Shown: positions 16,894 to 25,394, counted from the first letter of the stretch. The stretch: 55,178 bases of DNA from a candidate division KSB3 bacterium (GCA_002748425.1 PDSJ01000033.1:1-55178); one strand, 5' to 3'. The notes: generated by a model from the sequence alone, not told the origin. Translations and numbers: made by a program.

Positions 16894-17397
16894 TTAACAT
16901 ATTGCCTGATGAGAGCTCTTGCAGGACAAATGTTCCCGATAATACTGATATGACAGTTGAATTTCACGGATAAGATATAAGAACGCTCCGACAGAAGCGG
17001 AAATATAGAGATAAAATTGAGAAATTTGCATTGCCTGCGACATAAAACGCCGGGATTTATAGGCGAGAAGGAATCCAAAATAGATCAACGCGATCAGATA
17101 GGCAAAGGTCAGCAGCTCCTTCATCAGCCAGATCGCTTTTTGCACTCCTGCCGAACATTTCTGGTTGAGATAATTAAAAAGAATTTCAATTTTTATATGC
17201 GAGCCATGCTTCCGGACATACGCTGCCCCGACAAAGGTGAGCCAGACAAACGTATAGCGGCATAATTCGATATTCCAGGCAAACGTGATACTGAGTACAT
17301 AGCGTGTGAAGATTTGTGTTGCCATTAAGACAAAAATAAAGAGGAAAAGAACGACAGTAACCCTTTCTTCCAATGTATCATAGTACTTAAAAAACAC
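16894..17397 (-). CDS. dctQ: TRAP transporter small permease DctQ (system 1)
   Basis: A 167-residue, four-helix DctQ subunit. It has the family marks RYVLSITFAWNIELCRYTFVW (split at about 31-51), where the arginine and the WxxE pattern are typical, and VRKHGSHIKIEILFNYL. It associates with DctM in the inner membrane. The ATG is preceded by an AAGGAGGGG site. It lies between dctP and dctM of system 1, with a strong hairpin in the gap to dctP. Confidence 0.9.
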   Translation of the reverse strand: MFFKYYDTLEERVTVVLFLFIFVLMATQIFTRYVLSITFAWNIELCRYTFVWLTFVGAAYVRKHGSHIKIEILFNYLNQKCSAGVQKAIWLMKELLTFAYLIALIYFGFLLAYKSRRFMSQAMQISQFYLYISASVGAFLYLIREIQLSYQYYREHLSCKSSHQAIC

Positions 17398-17529
17398 GAA
17401 GCATCCCCTCCTTCCATTCGTTCAGAAGACATTTTCAGGCATCCACCGCTTACGCTCTGTCAAACCCACGAATACTTTTCAGCCCTTCCCTCTCAGCAGA
17501 TCTTTCATGGCAGCCAAGAGAATTCCTCT

Positions 17530-17556
17530 GTCCCCTCTTGCAGGAGAAGAGGGGAC
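17530..17556 (-). promoter_or_regulatory. Perfect hairpin between dctP and dctQ (system 1)
   Basis: GTCCCCTCTT and AAGAGGGGAC form a 10-bp perfect stem with a 7-nt loop in the 188-bp gap after dctP. No T run follows, so it looks like an mRNA-stabilising or attenuating structure that raises DctP over the membrane subunits. Confidence 0.75.
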
Positions 17557-17585
17557 GGAACGATTAAAGACGCGCCGCACTGCTC

Positions 17586-18563
17586 CTAGAGATCCTGGAT
17601 CCTCTTGTGCAAGTCATCACCGTAACGAATCCACCATTTCCTGAATGTGTTCGGCATCTCTGCAGTCGCTTTACGGAAGGCTTCAAGATCTGGCTCGATG
17701 ATCGTGACCCCTTCTGCTTCAAACATCTTTCCCAATTCCTGATCGCCTTTATTGAGTTCTGCTGCAATATAATTGGCAGCTTCATCGAAGGCATCGAGAA
17801 GAATCTGCTGCTGGTCGGGGCTAAGGCTCTGAAATTTTGCATCATTCATGACAAAAAATAAGCAGTTTGTCACATGACGAGTGAGGTTGACATATTTTTG
17901 CACTTCATAGAATTTCATGGCCTTGATGGTAGAAAGGGAATTCTCCTGCCCATCGACGACCCCTTGCTGAAGCGCAAGGTAGACTTCGGAAAAAGCAATC
18001 GGGGTCGGGTCAGCACCCATTGCTTTGGCATACTCAATACACACGTTTTGTTCGGGCACCCGCAATTTAAAACCGTTAAGATCCGCGGGGGTCTTTATCG
18101 GTTTATTCGAGCTGACCTGACGGATACCGTAGGGTGTCGTTCCAACAATCTTTACCCCAAATTCCTGACGTAGATCTTCGCCCATTTGTCTGGCAATATC
18201 ACTTTTTGCAAACCTGATGACTTGATCATTGTCCTTGAAGGTATACGGCATCTCCAAGACCAGAACGGGTTTGAACAAGTTCCCGATCTGCCCCGCTCCT
18301 GAGCTGACAATATCGACCGAACCGAAAATCGAAGCTTCGAGGAGCGCCTCTTCCGAGCCTAACTGCGATGCCGGAAAGACCTGAATTTCAACGTCACCGT
18401 TTGTTTTTTGCGCCACGAGCTTTGCAACCATATCCGAAGCAACGGCCACAGGATGAGAAGGATCGTAAATATGCGCAAATTTTAAGACCGTTTTTGCCAA
18501 TGCAACAGAAGAAACGCTTAACGCCAATATGAACAGCACTGCAACGACGATTCCTTTTTTCAT
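17586..18563 (-). CDS. dctP: TRAP solute-binding protein DctP (system 1)
   Basis: A 325-residue exported protein. The signal peptide is residues 1-23 (IVVAVLFILALSVSSVALA). The mature part begins KTVLKFAHIYDPSHPVAVA, and the DctP signature region is GIRQVSSNKPIKTPADLNGFKLRVP near 150. QGVVDGQENSLSTI near 215 is a family mark; the arginine in LRVP normally binds the ligand carboxylate. It is therefore likely a receptor for an organic or sugar acid. It lies downstream of two zinc dehydrogenases in the same direction. An AAGGAG site is 9 nt before ATG. Confidence 0.93.
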   Translation of the reverse strand: MKKGIVVAVLFILALSVSSVALAKTVLKFAHIYDPSHPVAVASDMVAKLVAQKTNGDVEIQVFPASQLGSEEALLEASIFGSVDIVSSGAGQIGNLFKPVLVLEMPYTFKDNDQVIRFAKSDIARQMGEDLRQEFGVKIVGTTPYGIRQVSSNKPIKTPADLNGFKLRVPEQNVCIEYAKAMGADPTPIAFSEVYLALQQGVVDGQENSLSTIKAMKFYEVQKYVNLTRHVTNCLFFVMNDAKFQSLSPDQQQILLDAFDEAANYIAAELNKGDQELGKMFEAEGVTIIEPDLEAFRKATAEMPNTFRKWWIRYGDDLHKRIQDL

Positions 18564-18783
18564 GAGACAGACTCCTTCATACTGTTATTGTGTGAGATTT
18601 CTACACTGTGTACGAGACATACAAAGCTTTCGAGAACTTGCAGAAGCTGCTTCACAAGTTCCACGTACAAGAACAATCCGAGCCGGGCATCCCCCCTTTT
18701 TTCGAACATGTACTGCGCAGATGACCAGAAGTCTCTGATTCGCCTTCAGCCATCTGAGAAACGGCCCTCTCAATGCTCTCCGC
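18564..18783 (-). promoter_or_regulatory. 220-bp gap between dehydrogenase and dctP
   Basis: No gene is seen. The stretch carries the element AAAGGGGGGATGCC (18684-18700 region), also found upstream of the rbsB-type gene. It also carries several short GAACTTG/CAAGTTC repeats (around 18620-18660) that could pair. It may hold a second promoter or a processing site so that the transporter genes can be expressed apart from the dehydrogenases. Confidence 0.3.
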
Positions 18784-19824
18784 TCAGTCAGGCAGCGGAG
18801 TCAGGACAAGTTTGAGTCCTTTTTTCTTCTCAAACAGTGAAAAGGCATGCTTCCACTCGCTAATCGGCAAGATGTCAGAGACCAGAGGACGTAACTGCAC
18901 CCGTTCTTGAGCGCTTAACTGCAGAGCTTTTTTCCAGGAGCTTCGTCGGGATCCCAGTGAACCGGTTACGCTGATTTCCTTGAAACAGATTCGCTCGAAA
19001 TCGATCTCGATCGTTTTTCCGAAGAGGCCGATCTGGGTAAACTGTCCTTGTTTTTTTATCGCGAGCAACGCATCATTAGCAGCCTTCGCACTGCCGGAAC
19101 ATTCCAGAACCACATCCACTCCGGACGATCCTGTCAACCGGGCGACTTCGTCAAGAAGGTTCATCTGGGAAAGGTCTATACAATAATCAACCCCAAGGGC
19201 TTTCGCTTGTTCGAGACGTTCGCGATCCTGTTCTGTCCCCGCAATCATCACTGTGGCCCCCTGGGCTTTAGCCACTTGCAGGGCCAGCAGCCCTATCGAT
19301 CCAGGTCCGCTGACGAGGACCCAGTCTCCTGCGGTGATATGAGTCAGTTCCAGCACAGCGTGTGTTACACAGGCCAACGGTTCCATGAGAGCGCCGCTGA
19401 TGAAGTCGAGATTCTCAGGGAGTTTGTGGACTCTCGCAGCCGGGACCACCGTGTAACGCGTGAAGACTCCGTTAAACCAATAGCCCAGCGTTTTGCGATG
19501 ATCGCACAGATTATAAAAGCCGTTGACACAGCGATCGCATGTGCCGCAGTACTCATAGGCGGTCTCAGAGACCACGCGATCCCCGACTTCCCAGCCCGAG
19601 ACCCCGTCGCCGATCTCGCTGATAACGCCGGAGAACTCATGGCCGGTGACGACCGGCGGCTTGACAGGAATGGCAATATCATCATGATAAATATGAAGAT
19701 CTGAGCCACAAATTCCCGCAGCATTCACTTCTATTTTGATCTGTCCAGCTTCTGCATGAGGCTCCGGGACATCCCGGATTTCCATATTTCCCGCCCCTTT
19801 TGCATATTTCACTAATGCTTTCAT
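18784..19824 (-). CDS. Zinc-dependent dehydrogenase, sorbitol-dehydrogenase type
   Basis: A 346-residue medium-chain dehydrogenase that oxidises an alcohol or polyol with NAD(P)+. Catalytic zinc ligands are C39 in GICGSDLHIYHDD, the GHE motif (TGHEFSGVISEIG) and a Glu near 150. The structural zinc lobe is CGTCDRCVNGFYNLCDHR. The nucleotide-binding motif GPGSIGLLALQVAKAQGA is at about 172-189. It resembles L-threonine/sorbitol dehydrogenases; the substrate is unknown. It overlaps none of its neighbours and follows a second, paralogous dehydrogenase after 14 bp, with a GGGGAGAACGACG site before ATG. Confidence 0.9.
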   Translation of the reverse strand: MKALVKYAKGAGNMEIRDVPEPHAEAGQIKIEVNAAGICGSDLHIYHDDIAIPVKPPVVTGHEFSGVISEIGDGVSGWEVGDRVVSETAYEYCGTCDRCVNGFYNLCDHRKTLGYWFNGVFTRYTVVPAARVHKLPENLDFISGALMEPLACVTHAVLELTHITAGDWVLVSGPGSIGLLALQVAKAQGATVMIAGTEQDRERLEQAKALGVDYCIDLSQMNLLDEVARLTGSSGVDVVLECSGSAKAANDALLAIKKQGQFTQIGLFGKTIEIDFERICFKEISVTGSLGSRRSSWKKALQLSAQERVQLRPLVSDILPISEWKHAFSLFEKKKGLKLVLTPLPD

Positions 19825-19838
19825 CGTCGTTCTCCCCT

Positions 19839-20855
19839 TTAATTCATACTTGCAATCACTTTCATAAAATCACCAGGACGCTCGGCGATGGCGGCTACAT
19901 ATTCCGGAATCTGGTCGAAGCGGATAATATTCGTGATGACCGCTTCCACGTCAACAGCCTTTTCTGCGATAAGGGAGATCGCAAGCGGAAATTCCTGTAC
20001 GCTGGTCCGCGAACCGCGGATATCAAGTTCTTTTTTCGTAATCAGAAAGGTTGGCAGGCTGATTTCTTCTTTCGGCCATCCCAAAAACGCAATCCGTCCG
20101 GCATAATGAACCACATCGAGTGAACTTCTCACCGCAGCCTGAGCGCCCGAGGCCTCCAGGAAGGCTTCCACCATTCTTCCCCCGGTGATTTTCGGGATTT
20201 CCTGCTGAAGATCGTCCTGCATGGGATCAAAAACATACTGAACTCCGATTGTTTGGGCCAGTTCCAAACGTTCGCGCACCGGATCGATGACTACGGGCCG
20301 GGCACCGAGATGCAGCGCAAACTGAGCTGCTAACAGGCCGATGGGGCCTGCTCCGGTGATGGCGACATACTCGTTCTCTTTGACATCAAGCCGATGGATA
20401 CCGTGTATGGCGATACTGAGCGGTTCCACCATCGGGACCAGCTCCCAGGGAATCGTGTCCGGGACTCGATGAATGAGATGAACGTCATGTGCGTAATACT
20501 CCTGCATTCCACCGTCTTCATGCACACCGATCACCTTGAGATTTTCACAGCAGTTCGTCCGCCCCAGCTGGCAAGGATAACAGTGACCACAGTAGCGGTA
20601 TGGTTCGACAATCACGCGATCGCCGGCCTGAATACCCTGGGGATTTTCAGGAATGCTGACCACTTCTCCGGCGATTTCATGCCCCAGGACTCTGGGATAC
20701 GTCACAAGCGGAGACGTCCCTTTGTACGCGGCGATATCGGAACCGCAGACCCCCATGGACACGACACGAATTTGGCAGCGATCGTCTTGTGCTTTGCCCT
20801 GCTGACGATCGACAAGCGCAATATCATGAGCCTGGTGTAAAAGAATTGTCTTCAT
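19839..20855 (-). CDS. Zinc-dependent dehydrogenase (second copy)
   Basis: A 338-residue medium-chain zinc dehydrogenase. It shows MGVCGSDIAAYKG with the zinc cysteine, LGHEIAGEVV, and the structural lobe CGHCYPCQLGRTNCCENL. The coenzyme motif is GAGPIGLLAAQFALHLGA. The pattern resembles galactonate/sorbitol-type dehydrogenases. It is the first gene of the system 1 TRAP operon: the promoter with a GTATAC dyad lies just upstream, and the gntR gene next door carries the same dyad. Together with its paralogue it probably oxidises the imported sugar acid or polyol in two steps. AAGGAG lies 8 nt before ATG. Confidence 0.9.
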   Translation of the reverse strand: MKTILLHQAHDIALVDRQQGKAQDDRCQIRVVSMGVCGSDIAAYKGTSPLVTYPRVLGHEIAGEVVSIPENPQGIQAGDRVIVEPYRYCGHCYPCQLGRTNCCENLKVIGVHEDGGMQEYYAHDVHLIHRVPDTIPWELVPMVEPLSIAIHGIHRLDVKENEYVAITGAGPIGLLAAQFALHLGARPVVIDPVRERLELAQTIGVQYVFDPMQDDLQQEIPKITGGRMVEAFLEASGAQAAVRSSLDVVHYAGRIAFLGWPKEEISLPTFLITKKELDIRGSRTSVQEFPLAISLIAEKAVDVEAVITNIIRFDQIPEYVAAIAERPGDFMKVIASMN

Positions 20856-20895
20856 GGCTGCATCTCCTTATTCTGAGAAGTATATTTTGTATCTC

Positions 20896-20935
20896 GCATT
20901 CCGTATACGAAATACCGAATACAAAAATTTGTCAA
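20896..20935 (-). promoter_or_regulatory. Promoter with GntR-type operator for the dehydrogenase-TRAP operon
   Basis: On the - strand TTGACA (20930-20935) is followed after 21 nt by GTATAC (20903-20908). The 16-bp motif TTCGTATACGGAATGC (20911 to 20896) differs at one position from the motif in front of the adjacent gntR gene (21748-21763). An outer TTTTGTAT/ATACAAAA dyad surrounds it. FadR-type regulators bind GTnnAC-centred dyads, so repression by the neighbouring GntR is the simplest reading. Confidence 0.7.
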
Positions 20936-20986
20936 GTTTTTCTTCTGATCATTTGCGAGTGACCCGTTGTCATGATGCAGATCTGA

Positions 20987-21661
20987 CTATGACTCCGACC
21001 AACTTAGATCGAGAAACATATCAGACTCTGAACGGTGTAAATGCCGCTCCATTGCTTCAGCAGCTCCTTTACCATCGCGCGCTGCGATGCATTTCAGGAT
21101 TGCCAAGTGCTCGGGTAATGAAAGACGACTTTTATATTCGTCGGGCTTCCCAGCATAAATCTGATAAATAACCCACCATATCTGATTATGCAGGGTATCG
21201 AGCATGGTTTTAAGCCGGAGGTTTCCAGCGCCCTCCCGGATAATCCGGTGATAACGCATGTCGTGAGAGAGAGCCTCTTTGATGTCTTTTTCCGGCTGTT
21301 GCGCTTGGAATTCTTCATAACAGCTCCACAAATCATCAATCAGCTCCTCGGACATGCGCTCGCTCGCCTGGCGAGCCGCCAGCGTCTCTAACGCACACCG
21401 GATTTCAAAGAGGTTTTCAATATCCCGCTGTGAAAATGTCATCACAGAGTAGCTCTTCCCATCGTAAGCCACAAGTCCCTGGGAGACTAACTTCTGCAAG
21501 CCCTCCCGGATCGGGGTTCTGCTGATTTCAAGCTTTTCGGCAAGATTGTCTACAATAAGGCGTTCCCCAGGATTCAGGCGAAGCGAAAGTATCCATGACT
21601 TCACTTTCTCAGCAGCCTGCTCACTCAAACTGGAACGGATAATGCGGTGCTGTGTTCTCAA
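20987..21661 (-). CDS. GntR-family (FadR subfamily) regulator 1
   Basis: A 224-residue regulator when started at TTG (21659-21661), which has AAGGAG six bases upstream; a longer frame to 21736 lacks a ribosome site. The N-terminal winged helix is EQAAEKVKSWILSLRLNPG followed by NLAEKLEISRTPIREGLQKL. The C-terminal FCD effector domain has FEIRCALETLAARQASER and metal-type histidines (HDMRYHRII, LPEHLAIL, ERHLHRSES). Such proteins bind a sugar acid or small carboxylate. It has its own operator and probably controls the dehydrogenase-TRAP operon that follows. Confidence 0.9.
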   Translation of the reverse strand: MRTQHRIIRSSLSEQAAEKVKSWILSLRLNPGERLIVDNLAEKLEISRTPIREGLQKLVSQGLVAYDGKSYSVMTFSQRDIENLFEIRCALETLAARQASERMSEELIDDLWSCYEEFQAQQPEKDIKEALSHDMRYHRIIREGAGNLRLKTMLDTLHNQIWWVIYQIYAGKPDEYKSRLSLPEHLAILKCIAARDGKGAAEAMERHLHRSESDMFLDLSWSES

Positions 21662-21747
21662 AAGTCTCTCCTTGTACAAATAGCAGCAGCGGTATATTCT
21701 TTCCAGCCCGCCTTTTGATACCAAACGAGCGGACATATTGGATCTTT

Positions 21748-21785
21748 TTCGTATACGGTATGCCCAGAAAGAAAGAGCTTGTCAA
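21748..21785 (-). promoter_or_regulatory. Promoter/operator of GntR regulator 1
   Basis: TTGACA on the - strand (21780-21785), then after 23 nt GTATAC (21751-21756) within TTCGTATACGGTATGC (21748-21763). The motif is in the opposite orientation to, and 15/16 identical with, the one at 20896-20911. This suggests autoregulation. Confidence 0.65.
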
Positions 21786-21851
21786 GAACAATATGGCTCT
21801 TGTCGAACAGCTTACAGGCTGCAAGCCAGAGAAGCTTTGCAGCAAAGTACG

Positions 21852-23126
21852 TCACGCAATATACGGAATCGTCTGAGGGCCTTCCGGCAAAACGCATATC
21901 CTGGCATCTGGCCCGTATGTCTTCAGGAGCGACTCAACACGTTGTTCAACAGGCCCGCAGGGCTGAAGCATGGCGCTTGTAATGCTGTCATCGTCTAAGC
22001 CGTCGCTATACACATAGACATCAGCTTTTTGTGATATTAAGGCCTGAATCTGGGCCTGCCATGTGTCACCCATAACAAAACCGGGTTCACGGATTCTTTC
22101 CAGAAGCTGCTCGACACTATCCGCTTCACGCAGTAATTGTCCATAGGGACCGTGCTTCGGGATGCCGTCCCAGCATTCGGCAGCGATGAGAATACTTCCT
22201 CCCTGTTTCACAACCTGCGAGGCTGCGCTCATGCCCTTCACTGCCTGATAGAGATTCAAATCCAGCGGATAACCGGAGTTGCTCGTGATGACGATATCAA
22301 AGGCGCTGTCCACCGGGACCATAGCCGTGTCTTTCACAAAAGCGCAGCCCTGTTCGTGAGCCTGCTCCCAGTCACCGGCAAACACGTTGGTGATCTCTTT
22401 ATTCCGGTTTAAGGCAACATTCAGTAAAAACGACGGCTTCACAAAGGCTGCGGCATCATGAATTTCTTCCCAGAGCGGGTTCCCGTGAGTAATCCCCCAC
22501 GTGGCTCTGGGATGATCGATGTGCCTGGCGTTATGATTGCGCATCACCGTCTCCAGCAAGGCCATGCCCGGCATAATCGCCTTCCCTCCGCCGGAAAAAC
22601 CCGCAAAGAAGTGGGGTTCGATAAAACCGGTCAAAATGCGGATATCGGACTCGACCAATTCTTTGTGAATCCAGATGGCATTGCCACTTGAGGTCGTCCC
22701 CACCAGGACGTGCGAATCCTTGTCAGCCGCATCATTCTGAACGATCCGGCAGCCCTCCACCACCTCATCACCGAGCATCGTTCGTAATTCTTGATCGCTA
22801 TTTGCCCGGTGCGTTCCGGTCGCGTTATAGAGCGTGATCTGCTCGCGGACAATGCCGGCCGCCTCCAGCTCTTCAAGCAGCAGCGGAGTCATAATGCGAT
22901 CAGGCGTTGGACGGGTAATGTCGTAGAAAACGATACCCACCGTATTCCCAGGCCTGACAAGTTCCCGCAAAGGGGGAGAAGCGATTGGATTCCGCACTGC
23001 GGCTCTGACTGCCTCAAACTGGTCTGGCAGGGCATCCAGATGCTTTGGCTCTACGATGCTGACAGCGGCTTCGTCCGGCAGCGAAATCTCCAAACCGCTT
23101 TTTCCGTAATCAAGTCGAATATTCAT
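21852..23126 (-). CDS. LarA-type nickel-pincer racemase/epimerase family protein
   Basis: A 424-residue LarA homologue. LarA racemises lactate with a nickel-pincer nucleotide bound to a lysine; relatives act on other 2-hydroxy acids. Visible motifs are NTVGIVFYDITRPTPDRI, NATGTHRANSDQELRTMLG with the first catalytic histidine, and GFIEPHFFAGFSGGGKAIMPG with the second histidine and the pincer lysine. MRNHNARHIDHPRA lies beyond it. The C-terminal half has ITSNSGYPLDLNLYQAVKGM. No LarB, LarC or LarE cofactor genes are in the window, so the cofactor must come from elsewhere. It follows an iron dehydrogenase in the same operon, suggesting a stereo-inversion of a hydroxy acid before or after oxidation. 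Confidence 0.9.
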   Translation of the reverse strand: MNIRLDYGKSGLEISLPDEAAVSIVEPKHLDALPDQFEAVRAAVRNPIASPPLRELVRPGNTVGIVFYDITRPTPDRIMTPLLLEELEAAGIVREQITLYNATGTHRANSDQELRTMLGDEVVEGCRIVQNDAADKDSHVLVGTTSSGNAIWIHKELVESDIRILTGFIEPHFFAGFSGGGKAIMPGMALLETVMRNHNARHIDHPRATWGITHGNPLWEEIHDAAAFVKPSFLLNVALNRNKEITNVFAGDWEQAHEQGCAFVKDTAMVPVDSAFDIVITSNSGYPLDLNLYQAVKGMSAASQVVKQGGSILIAAECWDGIPKHGPYGQLLREADSVEQLLERIREPGFVMGDTWQAQIQALISQKADVYVYSDGLDDDSITSAMLQPCGPVEQRVESLLKTYGPDARICVLPEGPQTIPYIA

Positions 23127-23145
23127 GAACGAGCAACAGAAGAGC

Positions 23146-23237
23146 GATTGGACGGATTAAGGCTGCATGACGCCGTCTCCCTGTAAGGAAGCGCGTAAGC
23201 GTCATGCAAAATCCACTCAGCAGCAACCAGTCCAATC
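23146..23237 (-). promoter_or_regulatory. Nested inverted repeats between iron dehydrogenase and larA
   Basis: GATTGGAC (23146-23153) pairs with GTCCAATC (23230-23237). Inside it GCATGACGC (23165-23173) pairs with GCGTCATGC (23199-23207). The 140-bp intergenic region could thus fold as a long two-level stem-loop in the larA leader. No gene is present. It may be a processing or attenuation structure; it matches no riboswitch class I know. Confidence 0.5.
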
Positions 23238-23266
23238 AGGGTTCCGTTCTATCTGCCGTTAAAGCA

Positions 23267-24535
23267 CTATACGTTTTTGATCAAATTGATATCGCCGCTT
23301 TTGGCAGCTTCCAAAATCGGTCCCATGTACTCGTCAATCATGTCAGCTGTCAGAGGAATCGGCATATTTTCCAGCTTCATCTTCAATTGCGGATTCTTGG
23401 CTGCGTTCAAAGCCCGATCGATATGGGCCTGGGTAAAACCGTCCACCTCGCTAAGGGTTTTTGGAAAGTCAATCGCTTCGGCAAAGGCAAACATGCCGTT
23501 TGTGACCGCTGTACCCAGCTCGCGACCGGTCAGTCCGGCGATCTCCTCAGAAATATAGCCGGCATCTTTGAAAATTTTGCCGACCACATGCAGCGGGCCT
23601 TCTACAGCCGGAGCGAAAAAGACCGTGTAATAGGGGTTCATTAACGCGCAGGCACGGCCATGACTGAGTACATCCACCAACGAAAAACTTGTCAGATGCC
23701 CCCCATTGGTTCCACCAAGCATGATTGCATAAGCGCCTAAGTCAGTTGCCAGACAGAGGGCCTCACGGGCTTCAGCGTCTTTGGGATTTGCATTGATTTC
23801 AGGAAGATATTCTACGACCAAGCCGATTCCAGCTTCTGCAATAGCCGTCAGTCGATCGTAATAGGGTTTGTTGACTGCCCCATAGTAGACTTCAAGAATA
23901 TGGGCAATTCCATCAAGAGCGCCGTCAGCCGTCAACGCCGGCGGGGCCATGTGTGTTACGGTATAATCGAAGACCGGATAGGCAGGAACCACGGCTTCAT
24001 CTACAATCAGCTTTTTCTGACCAGTACTGATGTCGGTAATATTCGAGTATTTTGTGAGATGTGCCCCGGAGCTTGCCGCTGTCTGAATCGCAATATGCGG
24101 TGTCAGCGTCTTAGCGCTTTCCTCAAGCTTTTTGCTGACCAGCCCCACGCCGAAATACTCTTCAATACCGCCGCCCAGCGTTCTCAGAACTTCTGCCGCT
24201 TTTGCAGCATCGATTGTGCTACCGCCGCCAAAACTCACGATGACGTCCGGGTCGGCTGCCTTCAGCTCTTCGGTAATACGCGCCAGATCCTCTCGCGGCG
24301 CATTCGGCCGGGCACCTTCAATCCTGGCCACCAGCTCGACACTGGCATCTTTCAACGACGTACTGATGATGCTGACATAGCTGTCCACTCCGGGAAAGTC
24401 CGTATAAATCAGCACAGCTTTTTTTCCGGCTTTTGCAGCAACTTGCCCGACATCCTTTAAGACACCGTTGCCATACAGATACGCATCTCCTTTAAACTCC
24501 TTCAAGAGTTTTCGGGCTTTCTCAAAGTAAGTCAT
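23267..24535 (-). CDS. Iron-containing alcohol dehydrogenase
   Basis: A 422-residue member of the type III (iron) alcohol dehydrogenase family. The NAD-binding FGGGSTIDAAKAAEVL is near residue 100. Metal-site residues are recognisable in TADGALDGIAHILEVYYG (Asp and His) and in NGGHLTSFSLVDVLSHGRACAL split at about 278-300 (His and His). It likely reduces or oxidises an aldehyde or hydroxy acid in the cytoplasm. It follows gntR 2 by 48 bp and precedes larA, with AAGGAGAC before ATG. The substrate is unknown. Confidence 0.9.
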   Translation of the reverse strand: MTYFEKARKLLKEFKGDAYLYGNGVLKDVGQVAAKAGKKAVLIYTDFPGVDSYVSIISTSLKDASVELVARIEGARPNAPREDLARITEELKAADPDVIVSFGGGSTIDAAKAAEVLRTLGGGIEEYFGVGLVSKKLEESAKTLTPHIAIQTAASSGAHLTKYSNITDISTGQKKLIVDEAVVPAYPVFDYTVTHMAPPALTADGALDGIAHILEVYYGAVNKPYYDRLTAIAEAGIGLVVEYLPEINANPKDAEAREALCLATDLGAYAIMLGGTNGGHLTSFSLVDVLSHGRACALMNPYYTVFFAPAVEGPLHVVGKIFKDAGYISEEIAGLTGRELGTAVTNGMFAFAEAIDFPKTLSEVDGFTQAHIDRALNAAKNPQLKMKLENMPIPLTADMIDEYMGPILEAAKSGDINLIKNV

Positions 24536-24583
24536 AATTCAGTCTCCTTCTGATGTTATTATTCGTTCCGTGTGAATGCAGAC

Positions 24584-25312
24584 TCAAATGTCGACATCAA
24601 GATGATGTTGTTCGCGCAAGATCATCACCACATCTCGAAGATGAAGCTGCATTTCTTTTTCTGCACCGTCAGGATCGTGACCAACGACCATGTCGCAAAT
24701 CTTTCGATGATGTTCGTTGGCGCGTTCTGCTGCTCCGGGAGTACGATTAAATTCTTCAAGAAATTCCGCCAGCATCTCCCGAATGACTTCAATAAAGCGG
24801 CCTAAAATGCTGTTGCGAGCGCTCTCCGCCAGTTTCATATGAAAGGCCAGATCGCCCTGCGAAAAGGCTTCAATCCGTCCCTCTTGAAAATCTCTCTCCA
24901 TCTTGGCAACAATATTCTGCAGGTCCTGGGATTGCGTCGTATCAATATGTCTGGCCGCCAGACGCACAATCGCACGTTCCAGATAGTATCGAGTCTCGAT
25001 CAACTCGCAGGTGGAGGGTTTATCGAGCAGAAGAGCCTGAAACATCGGCTCCAGAACGGCTTTGGTATCGGGCAGCCGCACAAAGGTGCCACGCCCCTGC
25101 CGGCTTGTGATGAGTCCCAATGAGGACAATTTGTGCAGAGAACCCATCATGACGGTTCGAGAAACTCCAAACTGCCGGCAAAGCATTTTTTGAGTTGGCA
25201 GCCGATCCCCATCACTCAGCTCTCCCGATAAAATTTTGCCTTTAAGGGCCTCAAAAACGATCTCTACAAGACTATCCCTTTTGAGGCTGGGCTCTTGTAT
25301 ACTCCCCTGCAC
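24584..25312 (-). CDS. GntR-family (FadR subfamily) regulator 2
   Basis: A 242-residue regulator if started at GTG (25310-25312), which has AAAGGAGAAGC just upstream; an upstream ATG at 25330 would put that ribosome site inside the gene. The winged helix is FEALKGKILSGELSDGDRL then MLCRQFGVSRTVMMGSLHKL. The FCD domain shows IETRYYLERAIVRLAARH, GDLAFHMKLAES and ERANEHHRKICDMV. It is transcribed away from the aldolase-dehydrogenase pair, and the shared 115-bp control region carries a perfect 19-bp inverted repeat. It therefore likely controls both its own operon and the divergent one. Confidence 0.9.
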   Translation of the reverse strand: MQGSIQEPSLKRDSLVEIVFEALKGKILSGELSDGDRLPTQKMLCRQFGVSRTVMMGSLHKLSSLGLITSRQGRGTFVRLPDTKAVLEPMFQALLLDKPSTCELIETRYYLERAIVRLAARHIDTTQSQDLQNIVAKMERDFQEGRIEAFSQGDLAFHMKLAESARNSILGRFIEVIREMLAEFLEEFNRTPGAAERANEHHRKICDMVVGHDPDGAEKEMQLHLRDVVMILREQHHLDVDI

Positions 25313-25345
25313 TTTGCTTCTCCTTTGCATTCAGCGTATTTTCAT

Positions 25346-25394
25346 ACAACTATTGTATATTGTCATACAAACGACAATATACAATAGTTGTCAA
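25346..25394. promoter_or_regulatory. Divergent promoter region with perfect 19-bp inverted repeat
   Basis: Arms 25346-25364 and 25373-25391 are perfect reverse complements (ACAACTATTGTATATTGTC and its partner) separated by 8 bp. On the - strand TTGACA (25389-25394) overlaps the right arm, so a regulator bound here would cover the gntR promoter. The dyad lies between gntR 2 and the aldolase operon and is the obvious operator for both. It is longer than a usual GntR site and could hold two dimers. Confidence 0.8.
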
